Shown: piece by piece, positions 46,974 to 55,811 of the stretch
How positions within the stretch are numbered: the first letter of the stretch is position 1
Layout of the letters: each line of letters starts with the position of its first letter
The notes under the pieces: model-generated
The model's input: the letters and a program-made list of their open reading frames with translations, nothing else
The model's database searches: none
What the model was told of the DNA's origin: nothing
From: CAZYYO01 sp964650965
GTDB taxonomy: Bacteria; Bacillota; Clostridia; Lachnospirales; Lachnospiraceae
DNA length: 64,000 nt
Reading direction: 5' to 3'
NCBI GenBank assembly: GCA_964650965.1
Contig: CAZYYO010000004.1
Location: 7,270-71,269 of the forward strand
Translations under genes and position numbers: made by a program

Positions 46974-48237
46974 TTTGGTAATTATTGGTGGAGGTCCTGC
47001 CGGTCTGGCAGCTGCCATTGCGGCAAGAGATAACGGTGTCCAAAGTATATTGATTCTGGAACGGGATAAGGAACTGGGTGGTATTTTAAACCAGTGTATT
47101 CACAATGGATTTGGTCTTCATACCTTTAAGGAAGAGCTGACTGGTCCGGAATATGCTGCCCGCTTTATTCAACAGGTTCAGCAGCGAAATATTGCATACA
47201 AGCTAAACACCATGGTAATGGATATTTCCAATACAAAGACAGTTACTGCTATGAATAGTGTAGATGGCATGTTCACTATTTGTGCCAAAGCCATCATTCT
47301 GGCTATGGGCTGTCGGGAACGCTCCAGAGGTGCTCTTAACATTCCCGGTTACCGACCAGCGGGTATTTTCTCAGCCGGTACTGCACAGCGATTAGTAAAT
47401 ATGGAAGGTTATATGCCAGGAAAACGTGTTGTCATCTTAGGCTCCGGTGATATTGGACTGATTATGGCAAGACGAATGACCTTAGAAGGTGCCAAGGTTC
47501 TGGCTGTTGCTGAACTTATGCCTTACTCCGGTGGTCTCAAGCGTAACATCGTGCAATGCCTAAATGATTTTGACATTCCATTATACCTGTCTCATACAGT
47601 TATTGATATTCAGGGCAAGGAGCGGGTAGAAGGAATTACGATTGCGCAGGTAGGCAACGACCGGAAGCCAATCCCCGGAACGGAAATTCACTACGATTGT
47701 GACACCTTACTTCTGTCCTGCGGTCTAATTCCAGAGAATGAATTGTCTGCCAACTCGGGTGTGGAACTTAGTCCTATTACATCCGGTCCTATTGTAAATG
47801 ATGCATTAGAGACAAATATTCCAGGAGTATTTGCTTGTGGGAATGTACTGCATGTACATGATTTGGTTGATTTTGTATCTCAGGAAGCTTCCAATGCCGG
47901 AAGAAATGCTGCCCGATATATTCAAAATGAAAATGGATATGACGAAAAATCTCAGAAAGCAAGACCTATTGAAATAAAACCTGTGGACGGAGTTCGCTAT
48001 ACCGTTCCCAAATATATCCGACCGGAAATGATGGACGAGAATCTAACCGTTCGGTTTCGTGTAGGTCAGGTGTATCAAGGATGTGCCATCGCTACTTATT
48101 TCGGAGATCAGCTGATTTCCAAGAGAAAACGTCAGGTAATGGCACCTGGGGAAATGGAAGAAGTCAAACTTACCAAAGAGCTGTTTACAAAATATCCGGA
48201 TACGAAAGAAATAACCATTAGGATTGAGGAGGCATAG
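46960..48237 (+). CDS. NAD(P)/FAD-dependent oxidoreductase, GlpB-like partner
   Basis: 425 residues. Pyridine-nucleotide-disulfide oxidoreductase fold: FAD loop LVIIGGGPAGLAAAIAARD at 5-23, second dinucleotide loop VVILGSGDIGLIMARRM near 165, and the late FAD motif GVFACGNVLHVHDL near 290. It has no redox CxxC active site, so it probably passes electrons. AGGAGG lies six bases before ATG 46960. It is encoded between the GlpA-like and DUF1667 genes, a common clostridial three-gene set. Confidence 0.87.
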   Translation: MKDYDLVIIGGGPAGLAAAIAARDNGVQSILILERDKELGGILNQCIHNGFGLHTFKEELTGPEYAARFIQQVQQRNIAYKLNTMVMDISNTKTVTAMNSVDGMFTICAKAIILAMGCRERSRGALNIPGYRPAGIFSAGTAQRLVNMEGYMPGKRVVILGSGDIGLIMARRMTLEGAKVLAVAELMPYSGGLKRNIVQCLNDFDIPLYLSHTVIDIQGKERVEGITIAQVGNDRKPIPGTEIHYDCDTLLLSCGLIPENELSANSGVELSPITSGPIVNDALETNIPGVFACGNVLHVHDLVDFVSQEASNAGRNAARYIQNENGYDEKSQKARPIEIKPVDGVRYTVPKYIRPEMMDENLTVRFRVGQVYQGCAIATYFGDQLISKRKRQVMAPGEMEEVKLTKELFTKYPDTKEITIRIEEA

Positions 48238-48239
48238 GG

Positions 48240-48605
48240 ATGGAAACAAGAGAATTAACCTGCATTGGCTGTCCTATGGGATGCAGCCTTGTTGTAACAA
48301 TGGAAGGAAATCAGGTTACAGACGTAACCGGCAATACCTGTAAACGAGGAGATGTGTATGCCAGAAAGGAAGTCACTAATCCCACACGTATTGTAACCTC
48401 CTCGGTGAGAGTCCACGGTGGCACCTTAAATATGGTGAGCTGTAAAACCAAAGAGGATATCCCAAAGGGTAAAATCTTTGATGTTGTACACGCCCTAGAG
48501 GCAGTGGATGTAAATGCTCCTGTTAACATTGGAGACGTATTACTGTCAAATGTATGTAATACAGGTGTAGACATTGTGGCTACTAAAAATGTAGCCGCAA
48601 GATAA
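48240..48605 (+). CDS. DUF1667 protein (small iron-sulfur partner)
   Basis: 121 residues. N-terminal CIGCPMGC and then CKRG near 34 form a cysteine set like that of molybdopterin oxidoreductase [4Fe-4S] domains. DUF1667 proteins regularly follow GlpA/GlpB-like genes in Firmicutes and are thought to be the electron-carrying third subunit. It starts two bases after the previous stop. Confidence 0.9.
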   Translation: METRELTCIGCPMGCSLVVTMEGNQVTDVTGNTCKRGDVYARKEVTNPTRIVTSSVRVHGGTLNMVSCKTKEDIPKGKIFDVVHALEAVDVNAPVNIGDVLLSNVCNTGVDIVATKNVAAR

Positions 48606-48621
48606 AGCTTTTTTGAGGGAA

Positions 48622-48721
48622 GAAGATGGATTCCATCTTCGAAAAGGGGTAAGGTCTCCTGTAACTATGGTACCAGGATTTGGGGAAATCCTGGAAGAAA
48701 CCATATTGCAGGGGACCTTTT
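48622..48721 (+). terminator. Structured 3' region after the DUF1667 gene
   Basis: First a short hairpin GAAGATGG/CCATCTTC (48622-48640), then a long interrupted stem from AAGGTC (48651) to GACCTTTT (48721) that encloses the perfect inner hairpin CCAGGATTT/AAATCCTGG. The T run makes it terminator-like in plus sense and could separate glpP from the upstream genes. Confidence 0.6.
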
Positions 48722-48806
48722 ATGATATAATGAGTGCAAGAAAGCCATGGTGAGCTTGCTCACCTTTGGCGACAACAAACGCGATTCTTTAAATGCTACG
48801 TAAATT

Positions 48807-49039
48807 GAGGATTTGTGCAGTTAATATTGCTTCTTCTTGGATACCAGAAATAAGATATTCTAAGTATTCCTGGTTTCATTATGCATAGTGTGACGCAAGC
48901 GGCTTAAATTCGCCATCCATGGCTCAGTTAAGCCTTTCACAGACATCGTGTCTGTGAATTGCTGGTTGCTGAAAGGAATACTAAGAATATCTAATTCCTT
49001 ATATAAGGCGAAGAATCAATACCAACTGCACAAATCCTC
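48807..49039 (+). repeat. Structured dispersed element, copy 1
   Basis: 233 bp long and able to fold end to end. The outer 16-bp stem GAGGATTTGTGCAGTT (48807-48822) pairs perfectly with 49024-49039, and further pairing runs through AGATATTCT.AGTATTCC (about 48852-48870) with 48975-48992. The 73-base core (48892-48964) contains GGCTTAA/TTAAGCC around GCCATCCATGGC and a CACAGAC/GTCTGTG hairpin. A second copy is at 62696-62926. Placed between DUF1667 and glpP. No reading frame of note. I do not recognise the family. Confidence 0.8.
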
Positions 49040-49082
49040 CCCACGTTAATTTATCACCCACCGTTCATAAGGAGTACACAAC

Positions 49083-49649
49083 ATGAAGCAAGAATTCCAC
49101 AACGCATTAGAATGCTCCCCAATTATCGCTGCCATCAAGAGTCCAGAAGGCTTGCAACGCTGCCTGGACTGCGACAGTCAAATTATATTCATTCTATACG
49201 GAGATATCATCACCATCCCGGACATTGTCGAAAAAGTAAAATCCTCTGGGAAAATTGCCATGGTTCATATTGACTTAATCAATGGATTACACTCCAGAGA
49301 AATTGCAGTAGACTTTATCCACAAATACACCCAGGCAGACGGAATCATATCCACCAAAGCGCCTCTCATTCAACGAGCCAAGGAACTAGGACTATATACC
49401 GTCATGCGATTCTTCATGATTGATTCTATGGCCTATGCCAGTATTGAGAAGCAGTTAAAGAATACTCGTCCAGATGTAATAGAGATTCTTCCAGCATTAA
49501 TGCCCAAGGTAATAGAGCGCATTAGTAAAATATCTAAATGTCCTGTGATTGCCGGAGGTCTGGTGAGCGAGAAGGAGGATGTAATGGCACTGTTAGAGGC
49601 AGGTGCCTCCTGCATATCCTCTACAAATGAAGATGTATGGTTCCTGTAA
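49083..49649 (+). CDS. glpP: Glycerol-3-phosphate-responsive antiterminator GlpP
   Basis: 188 residues, full family length. TIM-barrel-like RNA-binding protein with the motifs VHIDLINGLHSRE near 60, GIISTKAPLIQRAKE near 88 and CPVIAGGLVSEKEDV near 155. With glycerol-3-phosphate it prevents termination in glp leaders. It is the last gene after the glycerol-3-phosphate oxidising genes, whose leader contains a terminator. AAGGAG lies nine bases before the ATG. Confidence 0.93.
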   Translation: MKQEFHNALECSPIIAAIKSPEGLQRCLDCDSQIIFILYGDIITIPDIVEKVKSSGKIAMVHIDLINGLHSREIAVDFIHKYTQADGIISTKAPLIQRAKELGLYTVMRFFMIDSMAYASIEKQLKNTRPDVIEILPALMPKVIERISKISKCPVIAGGLVSEKEDVMALLEAGASCISSTNEDVWFL

Positions 49650-49688
49650 CACAAAATCCTTGGACCGGAATAGACACAATTATATAGC

Positions 49689-49743
49689 AAAAAGCAGATG
49701 CTCTATCCCCCTAATCTACGGAGGATATAACACCTGCTTTTTT
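49689..49743. terminator. Bidirectional terminator between glpP and the antiporter gene
   Basis: Arms AAAAAGCAG and CTGCTTTTT around a roughly 35-base region with minor pairing. Lies between convergent stops. Confidence 0.65.
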
Positions 49744-49768
49744 ATATACAACGATTTTCCAAAAAGAA

Positions 49769-50983
49769 TTATACTGCCTGAGCAGTTACCTGTGGGTCTG
49801 AAGGCTTCTGATTCTTTTCCTTAAATACAACCTTAAGTAAAATTGGCGTAATTAATGTTGTAACAATAACTACAACAACAACTGGTGCAAACATATCATT
49901 GTCAATCAATCCACACTGACGTCCCTTCTCGGCAACAACCAGTGCCACCTCACCACGGCTAATCATTCCTACACCAATCTGAAGGGCTTCCTTATTATTA
50001 CATTTACATAATCTTGCACCTAAGCCACATCCAACAACCTTGGTTAAGATGGCAACCACTGTAAGAAGTATTGCAAATAACCAGATATCCATTCCCATTC
50101 CACCTAAGGTTACCTTAATACCTATGCTGGCGAAAAAGATTGCTGAGAAAAACATATTGGATACATTTGAAATCTTGATATCAATATATCCTCGTACCTT
50201 AGACATACACAGCATTAAGCCTGCAAAATATGCACCTGTAATATCTGCGATGCCAAAGACCTCCTCTGATACAAAGGAGAGAATCATACAAAATGCAATA
50301 GCAAATAATGCAACTCGTCTCTTATGATCTGCCTTCTCAATAACAAACTCTAATCGAGTAACGATGAGGAAGAGGATCAGTATCAGAACCACATACAATA
50401 CAATCTTAAGCATTACGGTTGCTGGCTTAACAGTAGTATCTGTTAAACTGGTTACCAAAGACAATACAATGATTCCCAATACATCATCAATGACTGCAGC
50501 GCCCAAGATGGTCGTTCCCACCTTGCCACTTAATTTTCCCAGCTCTCGAAGTGTCTGCACTGTAATACTTACTGAGGTTGCCGTTAATACAACACCTACA
50601 AATATGGATTTAAGCAGAGAATTATAATCTCCTAAATCCTCTTTAAAATACAGTGCATAGCAAATGGTTCCACCAATTAACGGTACCACAACACCAATGA
50701 TGGCCGTTACAAACGAAGCAACAGCATTTTCCTTCAACTCTCTCAAGTCTGTGTCAAGTCCAGCGGCGAACATTAAGAAGATAACGCCCAGCTCAGCTGC
50801 ATACTCTAAAAATGATCCTGCTTCACCTGTAAAAGTCACTAACCCTAAGCATGAGGGTCCTAAAATAATACCTGCGATCAATGCTCCAACTACTTCTGGC
50901 AAATTAATCTTTTTGAATAGTATTCCTAATGCCTTTGTGGCAATAAGAATTAATCCAATCCATAACAAAAATTGATAATTCAT
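49769..50983 (-). CDS. Kef-type cation:proton antiporter (CPA2 family)
   Basis: 404 residues with about 12 to 13 membrane segments. N-terminal LPEVVGALIAGIILGPSCLG (about 27-46) is the CPA2 hallmark, and GAAVIDDVLGIIVLSL near 160 holds the ion-binding aspartates. It probably exchanges sodium or potassium for protons. It lacks the cytoplasmic TrkA-N domain of KefB/C. ATG 50983 has AAAGGTG upstream; a GTG three codons earlier is possible. Encoded alone, next to murI. Confidence 0.9.
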   Translation of the reverse strand: MNYQFLLWIGLILIATKALGILFKKINLPEVVGALIAGIILGPSCLGLVTFTGEAGSFLEYAAELGVIFLMFAAGLDTDLRELKENAVASFVTAIIGVVVPLIGGTICYALYFKEDLGDYNSLLKSIFVGVVLTATSVSITVQTLRELGKLSGKVGTTILGAAVIDDVLGIIVLSLVTSLTDTTVKPATVMLKIVLYVVLILILFLIVTRLEFVIEKADHKRRVALFAIAFCMILSFVSEEVFGIADITGAYFAGLMLCMSKVRGYIDIKISNVSNMFFSAIFFASIGIKVTLGGMGMDIWLFAILLTVVAILTKVVGCGLGARLCKCNNKEALQIGVGMISRGEVALVVAEKGRQCGLIDNDMFAPVVVVVIVTTLITPILLKVVFKEKNQKPSDPQVTAQAV

Positions 50984-51086
50984 TACAATCACCTTTTCTT
51001 TCTTTTTTTAGCGCACTCATTGTAACTCTTTCATATTTTGAATGCAACCGTATTCTTTTGTTTTTCTTAATAGATTTTATTTTTTG

Positions 51087-51863
51087 TTAATAATTCAATA
51101 GTTTGTGACATAATTCCAGTTTTTCTTGTGACATATCACTGTTGTAAAAAGTTACATTTCCTATATAATTATTATCCAAATTTCGTACGCCTGCCACCTC
51201 CATTCTACGCATTAGTTCTTTCGCCGTACCATATCCTCCGTCAAAGATTTCCACCTGTTCCCCTAAAATCTTCTGAATGGTATGAATAGCAAAGGGATAG
51301 TGTGTACAGCCTAATACAACAGCATCAATTTTACCTTCTTGATATGGTTCCAAAATTTCCGTAAGATATGCGTTTAGTTCGGGAGAATCTAACTTTCCAT
51401 TTTCTACAAACTCCATAAATCCCGGGCACGGCAGCTGATATATGATTGCTCGATCTTCATATTGAGAAAGTAAATGCTGAAACTTCTCTTCACGAATGGT
51501 CATGGGTGTTGCCATAACCAGAATCCGTCCCCGCTCCTTATGAAGTACCGCTGGTTTTAGAGCTGGTTCAATTCCTACTAACGGCAGCTGGGGATACATT
51601 TCTCTTAAGACACGCACTGCTGCAGATGTGGCGGTATTGCATGCAATGGCTACTGCCTTTGCCCCTTGTTTTAGAAAATCCTGTGTATGAGCGATGGTCA
51701 GACGACGCACCTCTTCTACACTTTTTGTTCCATAGGGAGCATTTTTTGAATCCCCATAATACATAAAATTTTCATTTGGCATAAGCTTCACCATTTCCCG
51801 CAAAACACTGATGCCACCAACACCAGAATCAAATACAGCAATGGGTTGTTGATTATATTCCAT
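51087..51863 (-). CDS. murI: Glutamate racemase
   Basis: 258 residues. Makes D-glutamate for peptidoglycan. Catalytic cysteines are in AIACNTATSAA (near 73) and GCTHYPF (near 185), and the N-terminal DSGVGGISVL loop is intact. ATG 51863 has AAAGGA about nine bases upstream; the ATG at 51872 would sit directly on that site. Encoded alone with an AT-rich leader. Confidence 0.96.
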   Translation of the reverse strand: MEYNQQPIAVFDSGVGGISVLREMVKLMPNENFMYYGDSKNAPYGTKSVEEVRRLTIAHTQDFLKQGAKAVAIACNTATSAAVRVLREMYPQLPLVGIEPALKPAVLHKERGRILVMATPMTIREEKFQHLLSQYEDRAIIYQLPCPGFMEFVENGKLDSPELNAYLTEILEPYQEGKIDAVVLGCTHYPFAIHTIQKILGEQVEIFDGGYGTAKELMRRMEVAGVRNLDNNYIGNVTFYNSDMSQEKLELCHKLLNY

Positions 51864-52029
51864 ATTTTTCATTCCTTTTTTATTAACAATTGAAACAATT
51901 TCATTTTATCATTTTCAATATTGGAATACAACTTTCTTACCACCGAAAATATGTGCTATACTAGAGAAAGAAATGCAAAGCATGCGTAACATATAGGATA
52001 AGAAAATATGCAAATTATGAGGTAATCGT

Positions 52030-52311
52030 ATGGATCAGCAACAGCGAAGTTCTACCAGGATTTGTGAGAAATGCGGGCACATTTTACCCGGAAGCTATAA
52101 GGAATCTCTTTGCAGGACCTGCAAAGAGGAAGCCTTGTATAAGCAGGTGAAAGAATATATACAAAACCATTCTGTCACGGAATTTGAAGTTGCCCAGCAT
52201 TTTCAACTTCCATTGTCTACCATTCGACGATGGGTGGCAGACGGAAGAATAGAATACCGGGCAAATGATTCTACATGGGATGAAACCAATGAAAAATATT
52301 TTAATGTTTAA
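52030..52311 (+). CDS. YvyF-like zinc-ribbon/helix-turn-helix protein (short form)
   Basis: 93 residues. Zinc ribbon CEKCG...CRTCKE at about 12-36, then a helix-turn-helix-like stretch (QVKEYIQNHSVTEFEVAQHF; STIRRWVADGRIEYR). It lines up with the YvyF-type protein at 3979-4386 but lacks that protein's second zinc ribbon. The last 23 bases overlap the glycosyltransferase gene, so the two are translated together. Function unknown; DNA binding or a link to flagella is an inference. Confidence 0.78.
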   Translation: MDQQQRSSTRICEKCGHILPGSYKESLCRTCKEEALYKQVKEYIQNHSVTEFEVAQHFQLPLSTIRRWVADGRIEYRANDSTWDETNEKYFNV

Positions 52312-53458
52312 ACTGAAAAGTGTATGTTATGACTCTTATTTCTACTTTTGTGATTCCATTGCCACCCAACTACAAAGAATGGGATATCACGTAGAAATCT
52401 TTGATGGTCGCAGGGAATGCCTCGCTTCCCTCGACCGCTTTGAAGGCACCTCATATGATGCTGTTATTGATTTTAATTCGGATCTTCCTAAGGTACTTTT
52501 AGAGGATGGTCAATATTTTCTCAACAGTATTCAGGCTCCCTTCTATGATATTATTCTGGATCATCCACTGTATCACCATGATATGTTGAAGGCTCCCCTG
52601 AAGAATTATCACGTTATCTGCCTGGATCGAAATCATAAAAAGTATATTCAAGAGAATTATCCCCATATTCAGTCTGTCCATGTTCTCCCCATGACCGGAG
52701 AAGCGGCATCTGCAGATTTTTCCAATACCAGAGCTATTCCCCTTTTATTTACCGGCAGTTATACTCCCTCTAACGAAATAAGGAACGCAATCTATGACTG
52801 CCCCCACTTTATGCAGGGATATATGCAGGGTTTTATCCAGGAAATGCTCGAAAACCCCAGCATCACACTAGAAGAATGTGCCATAAAGCTGGCCAAAGAT
52901 AATGAACTTATTCAAGAGGAATTCCCTCTGCATATGCAGTCTTTCTTCCTAGCTGATTCTTATCTTCGAGCTTATCGCCGGGAGCAGCTCATTTCAACCA
53001 TTATAAAAGCAGGCTTACCCATAACGTTATGTGGGCATGGCTGGGACGCCTTTCTCACTTCTCAGGCAACAGCTAGCAGCACCCTTTGCCGTCATGTTCA
53101 GCTTCTTCCTTCGGTTTCTTTCAAAGAATCCTTCCGACTAATGAATCAGGCTGAAATCACCCTTAATATTTTACCGGAGTTCAAGGACGGAAGCCATGAC
53201 CGTATTTATTCCGCTATGCTAAATCACAGCATATGTGTCACCGATACCTCTCCCTTGATACAAGAGCAGTTTATTTCGGGGGAAGATTTGCTGATTTACC
53301 AGCTAGACCAGCTAGAGCAGATCCCTTCCCAATTAGAAATCCTCCTAGGGGATGAAGACCAGAAATCTTATATTGCAGAAAATGGATATCAAAAAGCCAT
53401 AGCGCATCACACCTGGAAGGCAAGGGTAACGGAGCTGGTTACAATCCTTCAGCTATAA
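52289..53458 (+). CDS. CgeB-like glycosyltransferase, paralogue of 27457-28632
   Basis: 389 residues. It shares with the earlier gene the DHPLYHH segment followed by PLKNYH, the AYRR(E/N)QL...G(L/I)P(I/L)T motif near 250 and the C-terminal glycosyltransferase part (GSHDRIYSAMLNHSICVTD). Starts inside the YvyF-like gene; ATG 52289 (MKNILMF) matches the paralogue's start, though ATG 52280 is also possible. Acceptor unknown. It ends 12 bases before the convergent tcdA stop with no terminator between. Confidence 0.8.
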   Translation: MKNILMFKLKSVCYDSYFYFCDSIATQLQRMGYHVEIFDGRRECLASLDRFEGTSYDAVIDFNSDLPKVLLEDGQYFLNSIQAPFYDIILDHPLYHHDMLKAPLKNYHVICLDRNHKKYIQENYPHIQSVHVLPMTGEAASADFSNTRAIPLLFTGSYTPSNEIRNAIYDCPHFMQGYMQGFIQEMLENPSITLEECAIKLAKDNELIQEEFPLHMQSFFLADSYLRAYRREQLISTIIKAGLPITLCGHGWDAFLTSQATASSTLCRHVQLLPSVSFKESFRLMNQAEITLNILPEFKDGSHDRIYSAMLNHSICVTDTSPLIQEQFISGEDLLIYQLDQLEQIPSQLEILLGDEDQKSYIAENGYQKAIAHHTWKARVTELVTILQL

Positions 53459-53470
53459 TATAAATGCAAC

Positions 53471-54214
53471 TTATCTGATTCCAGTAAGATCTTTGATCAC
53501 CTCACCAGCCAAAATCAGTCCTGCTACCGAGGGTACAAAGGACAGGCTTCCAGGCGTTTGCTTTCTTCCCGCCTTCTGTAGAGCTTCTGTCTGTATCTCA
53601 CCCGAAGTTTCCTTTATATTCAGTGGTTTCCTTGCAATTTCTTTGGAATATACTACCTTGACCCCAGTAATTCCTCTTTGCTTCAGTTCTCTTCGCATAA
53701 CCTTCGCCAACGGACATACCGAGGTCTTGGATATATCTGCCACTTCAAAAGCTGTAGGGTCTAATTTATTGCCTGCTCCCATAGAGCTAATGACAGGAAT
53801 TCCCCCTTCCTTTGCCTTACGAATAATTTCAATTTTAGCAGTAATGGTGTCTACTGCATCAATCACATAATCAAATTGAGAAAAGTCTATCTCATCACTA
53901 TTCTCCGGGAGAAAAAAAGCTTCTATGGGATGAACCACTGCCTGGGGATTGATGCTTTGGATTCGTTCCATACACACCTTGGTCTTAGACTCCCCAATAT
54001 GATTCGTAGTAGCAATAATCTGACGATTCAAATTACTAATATCCACCACGTCATTATCAATCAATGTAAATTCGCCAATCCCTGTACGTGCCAGAGCTTC
54101 CACCGCATAACCGCCTACTCCGCCTACACCAAAAATGGCAATGTGCTTTTTCTCCAACTGATTGATGGCTTCCTCTCCTAAAAGCAGGCTGCTTCGTACC
54201 CAGCGTGAATCCAT
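53471..54214 (-). CDS. tcdA: tRNA threonylcarbamoyladenosine dehydratase (TcdA)
   Basis: 247 residues, E1/ThiF-like. ATP loop GVGGVGGYAVEALARTGIG near 29, conserved DNDVVDISNLNRQ near 52 and the short C-terminal domain. Converts t6A at tRNA position 37 to its cyclic form. GGAGAG lies eight bases before the ATG. 68 bases downstream of the symporter gene on the same strand. Confidence 0.92.
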   Translation of the reverse strand: MDSRWVRSSLLLGEEAINQLEKKHIAIFGVGGVGGYAVEALARTGIGEFTLIDNDVVDISNLNRQIIATTNHIGESKTKVCMERIQSINPQAVVHPIEAFFLPENSDEIDFSQFDYVIDAVDTITAKIEIIRKAKEGGIPVISSMGAGNKLDPTAFEVADISKTSVCPLAKVMRRELKQRGITGVKVVYSKEIARKPLNIKETSGEIQTEALQKAGRKQTPGSLSFVPSVAGLILAGEVIKDLTGIR

Positions 54215-54282
54215 AATATTTCTCTCCTTCTTTATTTTCTGCTTCCAATTCTAGCACAGAACCCAACGGGTCTACAACTGTC

Positions 54283-55686
54283 TTACTTCTTCTCTGCAGC
54301 AATCACTGCCTGATATTCCTTCATATCCTTTGCAATTTCTCCACTTAACAATAGGAGACAGATAAGATTTGGGATTGCCATTAATGCATTGGCAATATCC
54401 GAGAAATCCCATACGATTTTTAAAGATGTTGTTGCCCCCACATAGGCAATAAGTGAAAATGCAATGCGATAAATCATATTATACTTCGGTCCATGGAATA
54501 AATACTCAAAGGCCTTCTCTCCATGATATTCCCATCCTAAAATGGTGGAAAATGCAAACAATGCAATTGCAACAGACACCAGGATTGCGCCTACCGGTCC
54601 TAGTACCGTCTGAAACGCCATAATGGTCAATGCCGCTCCCGTTACCAGCTCACCAGATGCATCTACACTGCCTAATACACCAGAGCTGGCAATGCACAAT
54701 CCTGTAATAGAACACACTACAATCGTATCCCAAAAGGTTCCTGTCATATTAATATAGCCCTGCCCTACCGGCGAATTGGTTTTAGCAGCAGAGGCAGTAA
54801 TAGCTGCACTTCCCATACCTGCTTCGTTGGAAAATACCCCACGTGCAACACCATATCGCATAGCATTCATCATAGATGCTGTCATAGTACCGGCAACACC
54901 ACCTGCTACCGATTGTGGAGAAAATGCCATTTTAAAAATCAGAACCAGTCCGGTGGGTACATTTTCAATATTTCCTATAATCACAATAAGTCCTGCGACA
55001 ATATAAAAAATTGCCATAAGAGGCACTACCACACTGCTTACCTTGGAAATTGTCTTAATCCCACCTACAATAATAACCAGCGCCAATATGGTAACCACCA
55101 ATCCTGTGGCCCAGGCAGGAATTGCAAAGGTCTGCTGCAAAGATGAGGAAATGGAATTTGCCTGAGTCAGGTTACCGATACCAAAGCTTGCAATCACTGC
55201 AAAAAAAGCAAACAGCCAGCCTAACACTGTACCAAAGCCCTTATGTTTCAGTGCGTGCTTCATTACATACATGGGACCGCCTGTCATTTCGTTTTGTTCA
55301 TTGGTCTCTCGATATTTAATTGCCAGCATACACTCGCTGAACTTGCTGGTTAGTCCAAACGCTGCAGATATCCACATCCACACCAAAGCTCCTGGTCCTC
55401 CGGAAACCATTGCAGTAGCTACCCCTACAATATTTCCGGTTCCAATGGTGGCTGCCAATGCAGTAGTCAATGCGGAAAATGGTGAGATATCCCCTTCTCC
55501 GTGCCCTTTCGTTCTGGCTTCCTTGCTTAAGGTTCGTTTAATTGCATACCCAAGATTCCGCCATGCCATGGCTCTGGTACGTATGGTAAGAATAATTCCG
55601 GTACCTACTAGCAGCACCAGCATTACCGGTCCCCAAACAAATGCATCTACCTGTTCTAATATTCCTGCGAATGTGTCCAATCCCAT
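54283..55686 (-). CDS. Alanine/glycine:cation symporter (AGCS family)
   Basis: 467 residues with about 10 to 11 membrane segments. AGCS signature GTGNIVGVATAMVSGGPGAL near 95, GGPMYVMKH near 142 and SNEAGMGSAAI near 300. Takes up alanine or glycine with sodium. ATG 55686 lies behind AAGGGAGG, unusually close (about 2-5 bases); upstream in-frame sequence to 55728 is not convincing. Confidence 0.93.
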   Translation of the reverse strand: MGLDTFAGILEQVDAFVWGPVMLVLLVGTGIILTIRTRAMAWRNLGYAIKRTLSKEARTKGHGEGDISPFSALTTALAATIGTGNIVGVATAMVSGGPGALVWMWISAAFGLTSKFSECMLAIKYRETNEQNEMTGGPMYVMKHALKHKGFGTVLGWLFAFFAVIASFGIGNLTQANSISSSLQQTFAIPAWATGLVVTILALVIIVGGIKTISKVSSVVVPLMAIFYIVAGLIVIIGNIENVPTGLVLIFKMAFSPQSVAGGVAGTMTASMMNAMRYGVARGVFSNEAGMGSAAITASAAKTNSPVGQGYINMTGTFWDTIVVCSITGLCIASSGVLGSVDASGELVTGAALTIMAFQTVLGPVGAILVSVAIALFAFSTILGWEYHGEKAFEYLFHGPKYNMIYRIAFSLIAYVGATTSLKIVWDFSDIANALMAIPNLICLLLLSGEIAKDMKEYQAVIAAEKK

Positions 55687-55811
55687 ATCCTCCCTTATTA
55701 TTAATACAAAAAGACGCAAACGTATCATACGTCGCGCCTTTGCTAACCTTTTTCTATTGTAATCAATCTCCTGCTTCTCGTCAAGACAGCTTTTTTCCTA
55801 CTTCCTGTCTA

